From Ettlia oleoabundans (taxonomy: Eukaryota > Chlorophyta > Chlorophyceae > Chlamydomonadales): a DNA stretch of 64,000 bases. Of this stretch, positions 1 to 9,899 are shown in pieces. The notes below the pieces were generated by a model that was given only the letters and a program-made list of their open reading frames with translations, did no database searches and was not told the origin of the DNA. Within the stretch, counting starts at the first letter, position 1. Every line of letters starts with the position of its first letter. Where the stretch lies: contig JAAMXP010000239.1 of the NCBI GenBank assembly GCA_019693395.1, forward strand, positions 51,160-115,159, given 5' to 3'. A program made the translations under genes and the position numbers.

Positions 1-132
1 ACTGCTAACCGCACATTCTGTCCGTTGTTATTCCTTGCTTCTGAAGCTTGTTGCGACATACTGTGGGCACCCATCAGAAGCCAACTCCTACAACCCTACC
101 AGAAACAAACCGCTACCCTTTGCACCATACAG

Positions 133-3100
133 GTGAATTGCAACCCGCCAGGCAACATGGTCGTGCATGTGGATCAGTACCGCCCCACCGCTGGCGGCTG
201 GCTGCGCCTGGCACTGCGAGACGTGGCAGGCAGCGGCGACATTCAGAGTGTGGAGCTGGCAGACAGTCAGGTGCACACAGAACACGTGTGGCGGCTTAGC
301 AGCTAAGTAGTTTAACACTTAGGCAGCTGTCCTGGGCAGCTTTGTTGGCTATGCAGCCAGCACTGGTAGATAGCTAGCCGGCATGGACAGCGTTTTGCAT
401 CTCTAAAATAAAGCTTAAACAAATCAACATTCCTGGGGCTGTGACTGAGCGTTCCCGGGCGTGAAGGAGCGCAAGATGCCCCCAGCATTGGATAAAAAGG
501 GCAGCAGCATGCAGCTGAGACTGAACCACAGGCGGCTGCCCGACCCTGCTTCAATCAATGCTCCTGCTTCCTCCACTCACCTCCCTCCTACCTGCAGAGC
601 CCAGACAACTGGCTACCAATGCAGCACACCTTTGGCGCCTCCTGGGAGCTTTCCTCCCTGCCTGATCCCCCGCTGGACCTGCGGGCCACTGATGGCAGCG
701 GCCAGCAGGTGGTGGCCAGGTACGTCGGCCTTCTGCAGACAACATTGACGAACCTTGGGTGGCAGCGAGCGGCAGCATGGGCTGTGTGACTCATACCCTG
801 AATCGATGGATGCAGCCTTTAGCCATTGCCGCAATTCGTGCACGCAAAGTGCAAGGCCTAATGGCGTTGTACTGGCAAGAGTGGTTGCAAGCTTTAGCTG
901 TGCTGAGTCCCTTGCGGCAATTTTTGGTGCCCTCGTGCTGCTGCAGGCGCGCTTTACAGCAGGCTGGGCAGACTGGCAACATCCCCACCAGCTCCCAGTT
1001 TCAGGCCACACAAAACCTGGCCAGTGCTCTGGGTGTTGGAGGCACCGCTGGAGCACCTCCACTGCCTAGCCCACCGCCACCATCGCCCAGCCCGCCGCCG
1101 CCATCGCCAAGCCCACCACCGCCATCACCCCGCACAACCTTTGACACCATCTTCAAGGCGCCGGCACCCCAGCCCATTCCAGCACCAGCTCCGCCATCCC
1201 CGCCAGCCCCTGCCCCTGTGCCAGAGCCAGAGCCAGAGCCTTCCCCGTCCCCATCCCCGTCCCCATCCCCATCCCCATCCCCATCCCCATCTCCATCTCC
1301 ATCTCCATCCCCATCCCCTGTCCCAGTGCCAGAGCCCTCCCCGGCACCACGCAGCCCTGCTTCGCCCCCTGCTCCTGAACCAGCAACCGAACTGCCGCCA
1401 ACTATCGAACTCATCGGCTCCTTCCCTGAGCTTCCCAGCCCTGTTGTGCGCCCAGCACCTGCACCAGAGGCCGACCCACCACAAGCTATGATAGAGCTTT
1501 TGATGCCTGAGGAGGCTTCCACCGCCCCTTCCCCAGCCGGCCAGCCCCAATCCGGCACAGCAACCGATGGACTGCAGACAACCTTCACCCTGCCAGTCCC
1601 CACCCAGGCTGCACCAGCCGTAGTGGACACGCGTCCACCACGCCCACCGGGAGTGGGCCCCTCTGTGACACCCGCCCCCGTGGTTTTCACCCGCGTCGCC
1701 AACCTGCCCACCGCACCGCCATTGCCAGCGGCCCCTGGACCCGCTTCCCCTGAGCAACTGGAAGCCGCTGCTGGACTGAACCCAGACACATGCCTTTCGC
1801 TTGGTGATGTCTTGGATAGCATCCCAGAAGCCTCAAACTGGACGCAGCTGGTCCGGGTGTGCTTGCTGGTTCCATGCACAGGGCGTTGTCATATTGAGCC
1901 GCGCGGAGTGCAGGCGCTTGCATACAGGCGGGCTTTTTGATGAGCTCGGCATTTAGGGCAACAATTCAACACGTCATTTAGCTGGAGTGAGCAACCACTG
2001 TGTTGGTGGCTTCGTGCCTGCCAGTGGCTGTGCTTGTCCTAGTTTTATATGCCAGTCCCTGCTGCGCTGCCTTGCAGAACGTTGGGCTGGACGTTTTGCT
2101 GCGGGACGAGAGGGCTCGTGTCACCCTGCTGGTGCCAGTCAACTCAGGTGAGAGGCAAGGGCAGAAAGCTTGTGCCCTCGACTATCGCTTCAGCTGGCTG
2201 TGCTACTGCCTTCCCAGCCGAGCTCCCTGCGTTCCGACAGCAGCTGAATCATCCCATTAGTCTGCTGGTCAGTCTTCGTGTTCGATCTTTCTTTAGCGGC
2301 CCTCCTGCCCTGCACCTGGTGCAGCCTTGAATGCCGATGTTGATGCCCGCCCGCTGCGCAACGAGTCGTCCCTCAATGAGATCATCATCAACGCCCCGGA
2401 GATTGTCAACCCACTCGTGGCCTATCACGGTGAGCATGCTGTGGGTGACTGTTGCTGTCGTGTCTTTCTGTTGTGGGTCAAGATGCTCATTGTTCTCCGC
2501 AGCAGTCCGCTCACTGTCCTGCTGGTGAGGGTGCTGGTGAGGGTAAGTGCAATCTTAAATAACAACTGGTACCGGGATGCTTCCTGTTGTGTCCAGCGTT
2601 CTTGTAGACATAGCCAGCTTCCTGCCCCCTCATTATGGAAGGCAAACCCTTCCCATGCCAGCACCCCCGACCTGCCCACCCTTCTGCCTGCTGCCTTGCC
2701 CTGGCTTGATCTGCAGTGCTTCCAGGTCTCTGGCCGTCGTCAGCACTGCTGCCTGGCACCCAAATCGACACATCTGCCACAATTGACAAGGTCAACAGGC
2801 TGCAGCTGACTGCTCTCGGCTCGACCTCGGTAAGGCAGCAGGGAGGGAATGTGGAGGGAGTTGTGCTGTGTGGGCGCTGCTGGCTGTCACATTGCCCCAT
2901 CAAGGCTGCTTATATCTCAACAATGGCACACAAGGAGGGTTGCAACATTTCCTGTCTGCTTTGCATTCAGGGTTGGAGGTCCTGTCGTGCTTTGACCTCT
3001 CAAGGCACACTGTGTTTGCATCTACTTGCGATGCAGCTGCAAGGCATTGGCACCAGAACTAACACCCTGCAGAGTGATATCGTGGCATGCGGGCCCTCTG

Positions 3101-3428
3101 TAGTGCACATCGTCGACCAGGCAAGCTGTGGTGTGGTAATGCCAGGCTGCCTGAGGGCGGCCGCCGCGTGAACATTCTCAGGAAACTTTCTGGTAGTTGC
3201 AGTACACACCAGGGCTGCTACATACCTGCCGCACCGCCACTGAGTCCAGTTGGGTAGGCGAGAAAGCTGCCGCAGTGCTGTTTTCCTGTCGCTGATGGCC
3301 AAATTGGTTTGCCGTGCCGCCTGTGTGCTTGCTTGCAGGTGCTCCTGCCCTTCACTTTTGACCAAGGAGCAGTAGATGCCATCATCGGCACAGCAGCACC
3401 CCGTGAGCCGCAGCCTGCGGGCAGGTGA
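133..3428 (+). CDS. Expansin-like (CBM63) / Pro-rich linker / fasciclin (FAS1) wall protein, 5' partial
   Basis: Exons read as 133-270, 598-719, 947-1856, 2078-2147, 2325-2429, 2717-2829, 3073-3120 and 3339-3428 (stop TGA 3426-3428); the first in-window exon starts in phase after an intron, so the 5' end lies outside. Exons 1-3 resemble the second domain of expansins: a VNC strand, 'GSGDIQSVEL', 'NWLPMQHTFGASWEL' (like W-x-PM-x(4)-WGA-x-W), then 'VVAR' and 'AGQTGNIPTSSQF', close to the end of expansin domain 2. A long linker follows with PPPPSP blocks and an (SP)n run typical of hydroxyproline-rich algal matrix proteins. Later exons form one FAS1 domain: 'VTLLVPVNSA', the diagnostic 'YHVLPG' across an exon join, then 'SDIVACGPSVVHIVDQVLLP'. 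Expected role is a secreted wall or matrix protein that binds and perhaps loosens polysaccharide (inference). The intron after 3120 has a GC donor. Whether a catalytic-like expansin domain 1 lies upstream cannot be seen. Confidence 0.72.
1248..1318 (+). repeat. CCATCC-type hexanucleotide microsatellite encoding (Ser-Pro)n
   Basis: Near-perfect repeats of a C-rich hexamer inside the linker exon of the expansin/FAS1 gene. They translate to alternating Ser-Pro, the classic arabinogalactan/extensin-type hydroxylation and glycosylation substrate. Repeat length is likely to vary between strains (inference). The opposite strand reads as a Gly/Asp-rich open frame that is only a shadow. Confidence 0.85.
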
Positions 3429-3889
3429 ATCGGGAAGGGTGCATCCCAGAACAGGACTGGTGGAACCCAAACACAGCAATGGCCAAGGGCATGTGCGCAC
3501 ATGCCCCTGGCTTGCAGAACCTTTCTAGCGGATAGAGACAGGCTTCTAACCCTGCATGTATTTGTGTAAATGCAACCTGTTTTTCCATTTGCGTCCAACT
3601 GACCGATCGCTGCTTAGCCTAAAAAATGCCACTGCCATTGCTCTAGATGTATTGACTTTCCAGGCCTTGTGTGTCGCACTTGCCAGCTGTAAAGCACCGA
3701 TTTACAAGCAAGGAACATTTGACGATCAGGCGTTGAAAGAGGCTGTCAACGCCAAACAAAGGCCATGCAGGAAACCAATTCACAGCAAAAAAATGCGGCA
3801 AGAAGCTCTGGGTGGCAGGAGGAATGGTGCACTTTGCTGACCACTCAAAGTCAGCTGCCGCTTTCACCGCCCACAGGTTGGCTGCCCAT
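3429..3889. other. Convergent 3' intergenic region
   Basis: Lies between the stop of the expansin/FAS1 gene (+) and the stop of the BAP31-like gene (-). It should hold both 3' UTRs. I see no conserved coding segment or RNA gene in it. Confidence 0.6.
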
Positions 3890-5132
3890 TCAAATGTCCT
3901 TCTTCAGTTCCTGCATCTGGATGTCAGCTGCAGGTGAGCTGTCGTCTGGTACAGAGCCCACAAGCTCCTCATCAGCTGCCGCAGGTGGCGCCGCAGTCTT
4001 GTTGGGCGAGACCGCCTTGGGGGTGCGCTCACGGCTGGCGGCAGCTGCGGCGGCGGCCCTGGAGGTGACCTCACGGCTCACAGAGGGTTCACGCGTCTCT
4101 GTGGCTGTGAAATCTGCAACACACCGCTCAAATGAAGAGGAGTGAGAGCGGCGTAATTTGGGGTCACAAAAGGACCGCTCAGCAGGTCTTGTACTGTTCC
4201 AGGCAGCCCGAGGTGCAGTGGCGGCAGCAATGCTGCAGCGCAATGCAGCAGCGCGAAGGCAGGAGCAAGCTGCAGCGCGACGACAAAGGCCCAGCAGGAT
4301 GGCTCCCGCGGCCCGCGTTTATCAACCATGCACACACACAACCCCACTGCTCGCACACCGCCAACAACACCCTAAAAAAACCACACCACGCCCCCCAAGC
4401 ACCCGAGCGCTCCATGTCTGCCAGGCGGGCCTCCAGGTCCAGTCTGCGCACCGCCTCGCGGTACAGCGCCGACAGGAAGACCCAGGAGCAGAAGGCAAAG
4501 GCGGTCATCCACAGGTTGCGCTCTGCGCGCCAGCGCTTGCTCAGGTGGCTGATCTCCATGTTGGGCGTGGTCCACACAGCGTCTTTGGCAGCAGACTTCA
4601 TCATGTGTGCTTGACGTGCGCTGCCTGCAAATGGAGAAAACTTTCAGGTGTAGGTGCTTGGAACATGGCAGCGGGGCAGCGAGGAGGAGACAGCACACGG
4701 CAAAGGTGGATATCAATATGCCAATCAGAGACAATGAAGCAGCGTAGCCCCCTGTGCGCTAACCACCAGAAAACAATGCTGTCTTTGCAGTGTTCGCACC
4801 TAGGAACGCCACTGCTGTGATCCACAGCATCACATGCAGCAGCTTGAAGGCACCAACTAATGGCAGGTCGAAAACGCGCTGCGTGAACAACACCACGCCC
4901 CGGCGCATTTTCCTGCAAACTCAACAAGCGGTGCACATACAGGAGTTGATAATTATTCATCTGACTTGTAGGCGAAAAACAGCTGCAGTGAAGGCCGCAG
5001 CACCTCACGGGCCGTGCGACATGGGACGGTTCTGTTCCCTCCTCACCTAGGCAGCGGCAGGCTGAGGAGGGTGAAGAGCGCAAGTGGGATTGGCAGGATC
5101 CAGAAGGCGATGATGCTCCAAACTGTGGCCAT
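3890..5132 (-). CDS. BAP31/BCAP31-like ER membrane protein
   Basis: Four exons on the minus strand: 5132-5047, 4912-4800, 4624-4403 and 4113-3890, 645 nt, about 214 aa. The start 'MATVWSIIAFWILP' opens a hydrophobic helix; then come 'RKMRRGVVLFTQRVFDLP', a second and third hydrophobic segment, and 'RWRAERNLWMTAFAF', which matches the BAP31 'LKAQRNLYI' signature before the third helix. The rest is an Ala/Arg/Ser-rich cytosolic tail ending 'ELKKDI'. The final KKDI is a KKxx dilysine retrieval signal, as in animal BAP31 (KKEE). BAP31 proteins act in ER export and quality control of membrane proteins; that role here is inferred from homology. The cytosolic region is shorter than in mammals, with no visible death-effector-like segment. 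It is transcribed divergently from NSE4. Confidence 0.8.
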
Positions 5133-5633
5133 GGTGGCTATGCTAGAAGGTGGACAAGGGGCAGGGTGGGACGACAGCCACGTGAGGCGCCGGGAAGGCG
5201 GGCAAGCGGAAGCTGCCTCAGAGGACGGCTGCAACACGCTTGAAGCGTAGAATGGGACAGCTGCGACACTGCTGGATCTGCCAGGCTCTTAAGGACGTGC
5301 TGCAGGCGCGCCAAGGCTGGGAGCGTGTTGGGACGATCGGAGGATGGCCAGACCGCGTTGGCGGCAAGGATCAAACGACGGAACGATTTCTGAACGTAAA
5401 GAGCATCAAGAGACTGCGACCAGGGCCCAGAGATCACCAGAAATGGGCATTTTCCACATGAGCATGCTGCGTGGCGCGCCGTGGCGATGGACAGCGGTTT
5501 TATGCCAAGCAACTGTCGGTTCAAGCTGCAGGAGATTCCGACACCCATTTTGGCCGGATTCGGCCAGGAGCGACACCCAGACGATTTTGAGTTTGCGACT
5601 GCTTGGTTGATCGCCTGCTGACAGCCTGACGGG
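5133..5633. promoter_or_regulatory. Divergent promoter region BAP31-like / NSE4
   Basis: 501 bp separate the two start codons of oppositely transcribed genes, so both 5' UTRs and core promoters must sit here. I see no clear TATA box and no convincing coding exon. Confidence 0.45.
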
Positions 5634-8600
5634 ATGGCGGCGACAACCCAGGTCCGTTGAAACCGCGCAGTGAGCTTTTCACGCCACTGGGGATCAATCG
5701 AATCACAACTTCGCCATTTTGCTTCTTGCAGCAGCAGCAACAGCAACAACAGCAGCGAGAGGCGGATAAGGAGCTGCGAGGAAATATCCGAGCGCTGCTG
5801 AGCCGAGCCAAGCGTGAGTGGCGCTGCCTGCCGGACAACGCCTGCTGCTGCCTCCAGCTGCTGCCCCCCAACCAGGTTCCAACCCGACTTGTGGCTGCAG
5901 ATGATAAGCACAACCTGGTCAGCGTGGAAAACAATCGCATTGTGGAGTTCTTGCAGGAGTCAAACCAGTATGTGGAGCAGGGTGAGGCTTGCTGCAAGCC
6001 GCTGCACTGTGACCCTAGTGCCTCAACAATGCAACATGGCCCTCCAGCTTGTGGGCCTTTCCATGTCTTAAGCTTCCTTCTGTTCTGCAAATCGTACTAT
6101 CAGCTCTTTAGATTTCTCACAAACTCGATAGGTCTTCAAGCCATTCGGCCTGCACCCACAAGCCGGCCGGAACCTTGACACACACGAGCAATCACCCGCT
6201 GGTCTCCCTTGTGCAGTCACGCGGCCACGCGATCAGGCAGATGATGCACAAGCCTTTAATTACATCACAGAAGCGGGACTGGAGTATGTGACCAAGCTGA
6301 AGCAGGGCGGCCGCAATTACACCGCTGGTGATCTTATTCGGCGCCTCAAAGCTCAGCATGTGACTGATACTGATGCCCAGGCGGTGGGCGCCGATGACCC
6401 AGAGGCATTCAACTGGTGTGTGCCGGGCAGCTGCTTGCTGACAGCGGATTTGTGCCGGCAACAGCCCAGCAACATGATAAATCAACAAGTCCTGCGTTTC
6501 GCTGTGGTAGGTGTGTATGGGGGGTGCCCACTCTTGAGTAATGCAACATCGTTTACACCAGGAGCCATCATCGCTTTACTGGGAAATCAGCTCCCGGGCA
6601 GCCCACCTTGCCTAAGCATAGTCGTCTGTTTTGCGCGCAGGGTGGAGCTGGGGCAGCTGCCAGCTGTGGCGGTGCTGTTCCGCAGCGTGCCCGTCGTGTA
6701 CCACATGCTGGGGCCTATGGATGCCGCGCCACGGCAGCGCCGACAGGTGCAGCGCCAGGCCAAGCGCAAGGCGCCCGTGGGTGAGATTTGATGCATTCTA
6801 AGAGAGATAGCCAGAGCATGCTCGATGGCCGATGGAATGTAGATGTGTATTCTAGTGGCTCGCACCCATAGAATTTCCACTCCTACTGTATTTTCAACTT
6901 GATAATGTCGATCCTATTCAAAGCAGCGTGAGATCAGCGCGCAGGTACCCTGTCCTCTTATGCTTGTCCTTCAAGCCCCACCGTCACAGCCTGCCGTCAT
7001 CATTGCATGCTGTTATCGCACCCTGCAGGCGAGGCAGTGCGGCCCGAGGAGGTTGAGGACCTGCAGGATGCTGAGAAGCAGGAGACGGACCGAAACATGG
7101 AGGAGATGTGGCTGGTGCTGCGCGCACAGGGAGGCAGGTGGGCAGAAGAGCTTGCAGCAGGCGGTGTGGTGTGCATCAGTATCAGATGATGGGGGGGGGC
7201 GCGCGCGCGCGCGGACGCGACGGCGCGCAGGGAGGGGGATGTGTGGCTGGTGCTGCGCGCCCAGGTAGGCAGGTGAGTATGGTGTTTCGGTCGTAATGTT
7301 TTGTGGGGTCTGCTTGAGGAACAACAGTAGGCGGGGAGCGCTGTATGCGACAGATGCAGCACATATGCGTCCTTGTTGTCACCGACACTACCTTGTGTCA
7401 TTTGGCCTCGCTTTCTTCCCTGGTATTATGCCCTTGCAAACCTTGTCCTCAAGCACTCCAGTTCAACTGATTCTCTCAATTCCCTTTCTTCCGTTGCTGG
7501 CGACCCTCCCCCCCAACAGGGTGTCGCTGCTGGACCTTGTGCTCAACCACGTCAGCTTTGCACAGACCGTGGAGAATCTGTTCACCCTTTCCTTCCTAGT
7601 CCGCGACAACAAGGTTGCACTAGAGGTGCGTCCTTGCATGTGCTTTGCTTTGAGTTCGTATGGATATCTCATACTTACATTGCAATTAAGGCTCCTTGCG
7701 TGTCGTTTGCTCTGGGTGATAAATTTGCATTTAAGTACATTTTATTTATCTTTCACAGAGTCCAATGTGCCAGTTGGGTTGATACAACTTGTGCTGGCAA
7801 CACTGCTCGCTGATAGCCGACTGCCCATTGAGTGCCTCTTGGCCTATGGCTGCCTGGTTGCCTGCTGACAGCCTCCTCGCATAACTGGCGTGGCCTTCCT
7901 TTCCACAAACCGCTTGCTCGATGGCCACCTGCCCGCCCTGTCAACATGCTTCTGCTAGCTTGTTGTCCTACCACTTACCTGCCCCTGTCTGCCTGCTTTC
8001 ATGCCTGCCTACACACCTTCCAGCCTTACAGGCCACCCATCTGCCGTGCTTGCTCCCGTGGCTGCCTGCCTGCCCGCCTGTCTACAGGAGAATGAGGAGG
8101 AGGGCATTTGCGTGGTGCAACGAATTGCGGGGAGGCCAGACCCCAAGTAAGGCTTGCTTCAGTGCTGGGAAAGGGTAGGCCACGGTGCCGGCAGTAGGCG
8201 CATTGTTTTCAAAGCTATATATGCTTCGGGCCTTGCTGTATGTGCTCGTTCTTGCTCTTCAGTGGTGGTCGCATGGTGGCTGATGCTGGTGCTGGTGCCG
8301 CTGTTGGTGGCTGTTGGTGGCCCACGTTGGTGCTGATGGTGGTGCTGTTGGTGTCGCAGGGACAAGAGCCGTGAGAGCGAGCGCATGCAGTTTGTGATCC
8401 CTCTGGACATCGACACCTGGGAGCTGTGGAAAAAGGTGGGTACTAGGTCAACACACTCGATGCCTTTAAAGGTGTGACTGCTATGAGCGTGGCTGAGTGA
8501 TGGGAAAGCTGTTGGTTGGCAGGGAAAGGTCGACATGCAGGTGCTGCCAGGCCGAGTGTTGTGTAGCGCTGTCGTTTGCCATCTGATTTTTTGCGTATAG

Positions 8601-9188
8601 CTACTCAAACTGTTTTTCTAGCTGCTGTTTGGCTGTTTTCCTGTGCTTCTGCCACAGGCCACCGATGCCAGCAAGCCGCCGCTGATGAAGCACCGCAAGG
8701 AGTGGCGGCAGCATGCTGCCCAGCCTAGCCAGCAGCAGCAGGAGCAGGTACCAGAGGAACAACAACAGCAGCAGCAGCAGCACCAGCAGGGGGACCAGCG
8801 AGACGAGGTCGAGCAGGGGCAAGAAGAGGAGGAGGAAGAGGATCAGCTAGGGCCTGCACAGCGGCGGCGCAACTCCCGCGCACAGCGCCAGCAGCAGCAA
8901 GAGCAGCAAGAGCGGGATCAGCGGCAGGCCAACCACCCGCGGCGGCGGCAGCAGCGGCAGCAGGCGCCAGCGGTGAAGAGGGAACCCCAGACCGCCGCTG
9001 CTGCAGCCGCTGGTGGCACTCTCGATGCTAGTGATGCTGATGTCACGCCGCCACACGCCTCTCGCCAGAAGCAGCAGCAGACACAGCCGCAGTCGCAGGT
9101 GTTGGTGCGGCAGACGCAGACTCAGCTGTCGCAAGGCACGCAGCGGGGCTCGGGGGCACGGGGCCCCAAGCGTGGAAAGCGTGTTTAG
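5634..9188 (+). CDS. NSE4: Non-SMC element 4 (NSE4) kleisin of the SMC5/6 complex
   Basis: Ten exons: 5634-5651, 5732-5813, 5901-5981, 6217-6415, 6641-6780, 7029-7137, 7520-7625, 8088-8146, 8360-8435 and 8658-9188. The N-terminal kleisin part contains 'VTRPRDQADDAQAF' (family V-x-RPREQ-x(2)-DAEA). The centre has 'LFRSVPVVYHMLGPMD' and 'TDRNMEEMW'. The C-terminal winged-helix region has 'LVLNHVSFAQTVENLFTL' (family VLN-x-ISFAQTVENLFALSFLV) and 'MQFVIPLDIDTWELWKK'. NSE4 bridges the SMC5 and SMC6 heads and supports DNA repair and replication-fork stability. The short first exon with 'MAATTQ' is a choice; an ATG at 5657 read through into the Q-run is an alternative. The 87-nt stretch 5814-5900 has GT-AG ends but keeps the frame, so it could be retained. 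The last exon adds a long Gln-rich then basic tail ending 'GPKRGKRV', longer than in most NSE4 proteins. Confidence 0.88.
7107..7275 (+). repeat. Duplicated exon-end/5' splice site inside NSE4
   Basis: A 34-nt block at 7107-7140 covering the end of NSE4 exon 6 and its GT donor recurs with two mismatches at 7242-7275, downstream in the intron. The spacer carries a poly-G run followed by alternating CG. The second copy would be a decoy donor; reading on from copy 1 meets a stop codon before copy 2. Confidence 0.7.
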
Positions 9189-9899
9189 TGAAAGAGCATG
9201 CTCCTCAGCACAGCAGCACCGTACAGCGTCTTCTGCTGTGCTGTTACTTGATTCCCAGCAGCACACCAAGACTTAACCTGGGCTGCAACAGATCCTCCTG
9301 TATCCCCTTGTTGCATATCCACCTGCCTCTCAGAGAGGCACCTTTCTGCTGTAGTTTTTTGCCCTGCTGACTGCACCATAGCTCACTTTAATCAACTTTG
9401 CTTCCAATGCTCAACAGTCCACAGACACGTCTTATTGCAAGCAAAGCATGCATTTACATAGTAATCAACCAGCCATCAGGTGCATCAACAGCAACTAGAG
9501 CCCCCAACAACGGTGCTGTTCCTAGGGGCTCTAATCCAGCTTTGGATAGGTGCCTATATACTACTACGCTATATGGGCAAACAAGGTCGGTCGTTGAGAC
9601 CAATGCAATTTAACACGGCAGGCTGCGTGTCAGCATCAACGCTTCAAGCGCAGGTGATGCACACACACACACGCATGTCTTGTATACTTGTTGGGTTGCT
9701 GGAAGCAGGCGCCCTAGCCAGGGCTGCAGCTGCTTGGGGGTATCAGCTGGCCCTTGTTAGTTAAAGTTCTGGTTGGCGTTATGTGCTTGTTGGCCCTTTG
9801 CAGCTGCCAGCCGGCGGTGTGTAGCAGCAGCCTTCTAGTTGGCTTTATGCTCTGGTCGCCCTATGCAGCTGCCAGCCGGCGCTGTGTAGCAGCAGCCCT
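9189..9899. other. Convergent 3' region NSE4 / HSP20
   Basis: Contains the 3' ends of NSE4 (+) and HSP20 (-). Apart from the tandem duplication at 9772-9897 I see no coding or RNA feature. Confidence 0.55.
9772..9897. repeat. About 60-bp tandem duplication in the HSP20 3' region
   Basis: Copies at 9772-9832 and 9838-9897 share a start (GTTGGC), a central CAGCTGCCAGCCGGCG block and the end GTGTAGCAGCAGCC, with several substitutions between them. They abut the HSP20 stop codon at 9900-9902, so they lie in its 3' UTR. Confidence 0.75.

Noticed and set aside
1001..1879. Long minus-strand Gly/Asp-rich open frame
   Set aside because: It is the reverse complement of the Ser/Pro microsatellite exon of the expansin/FAS1 gene; no start context, no family motif.
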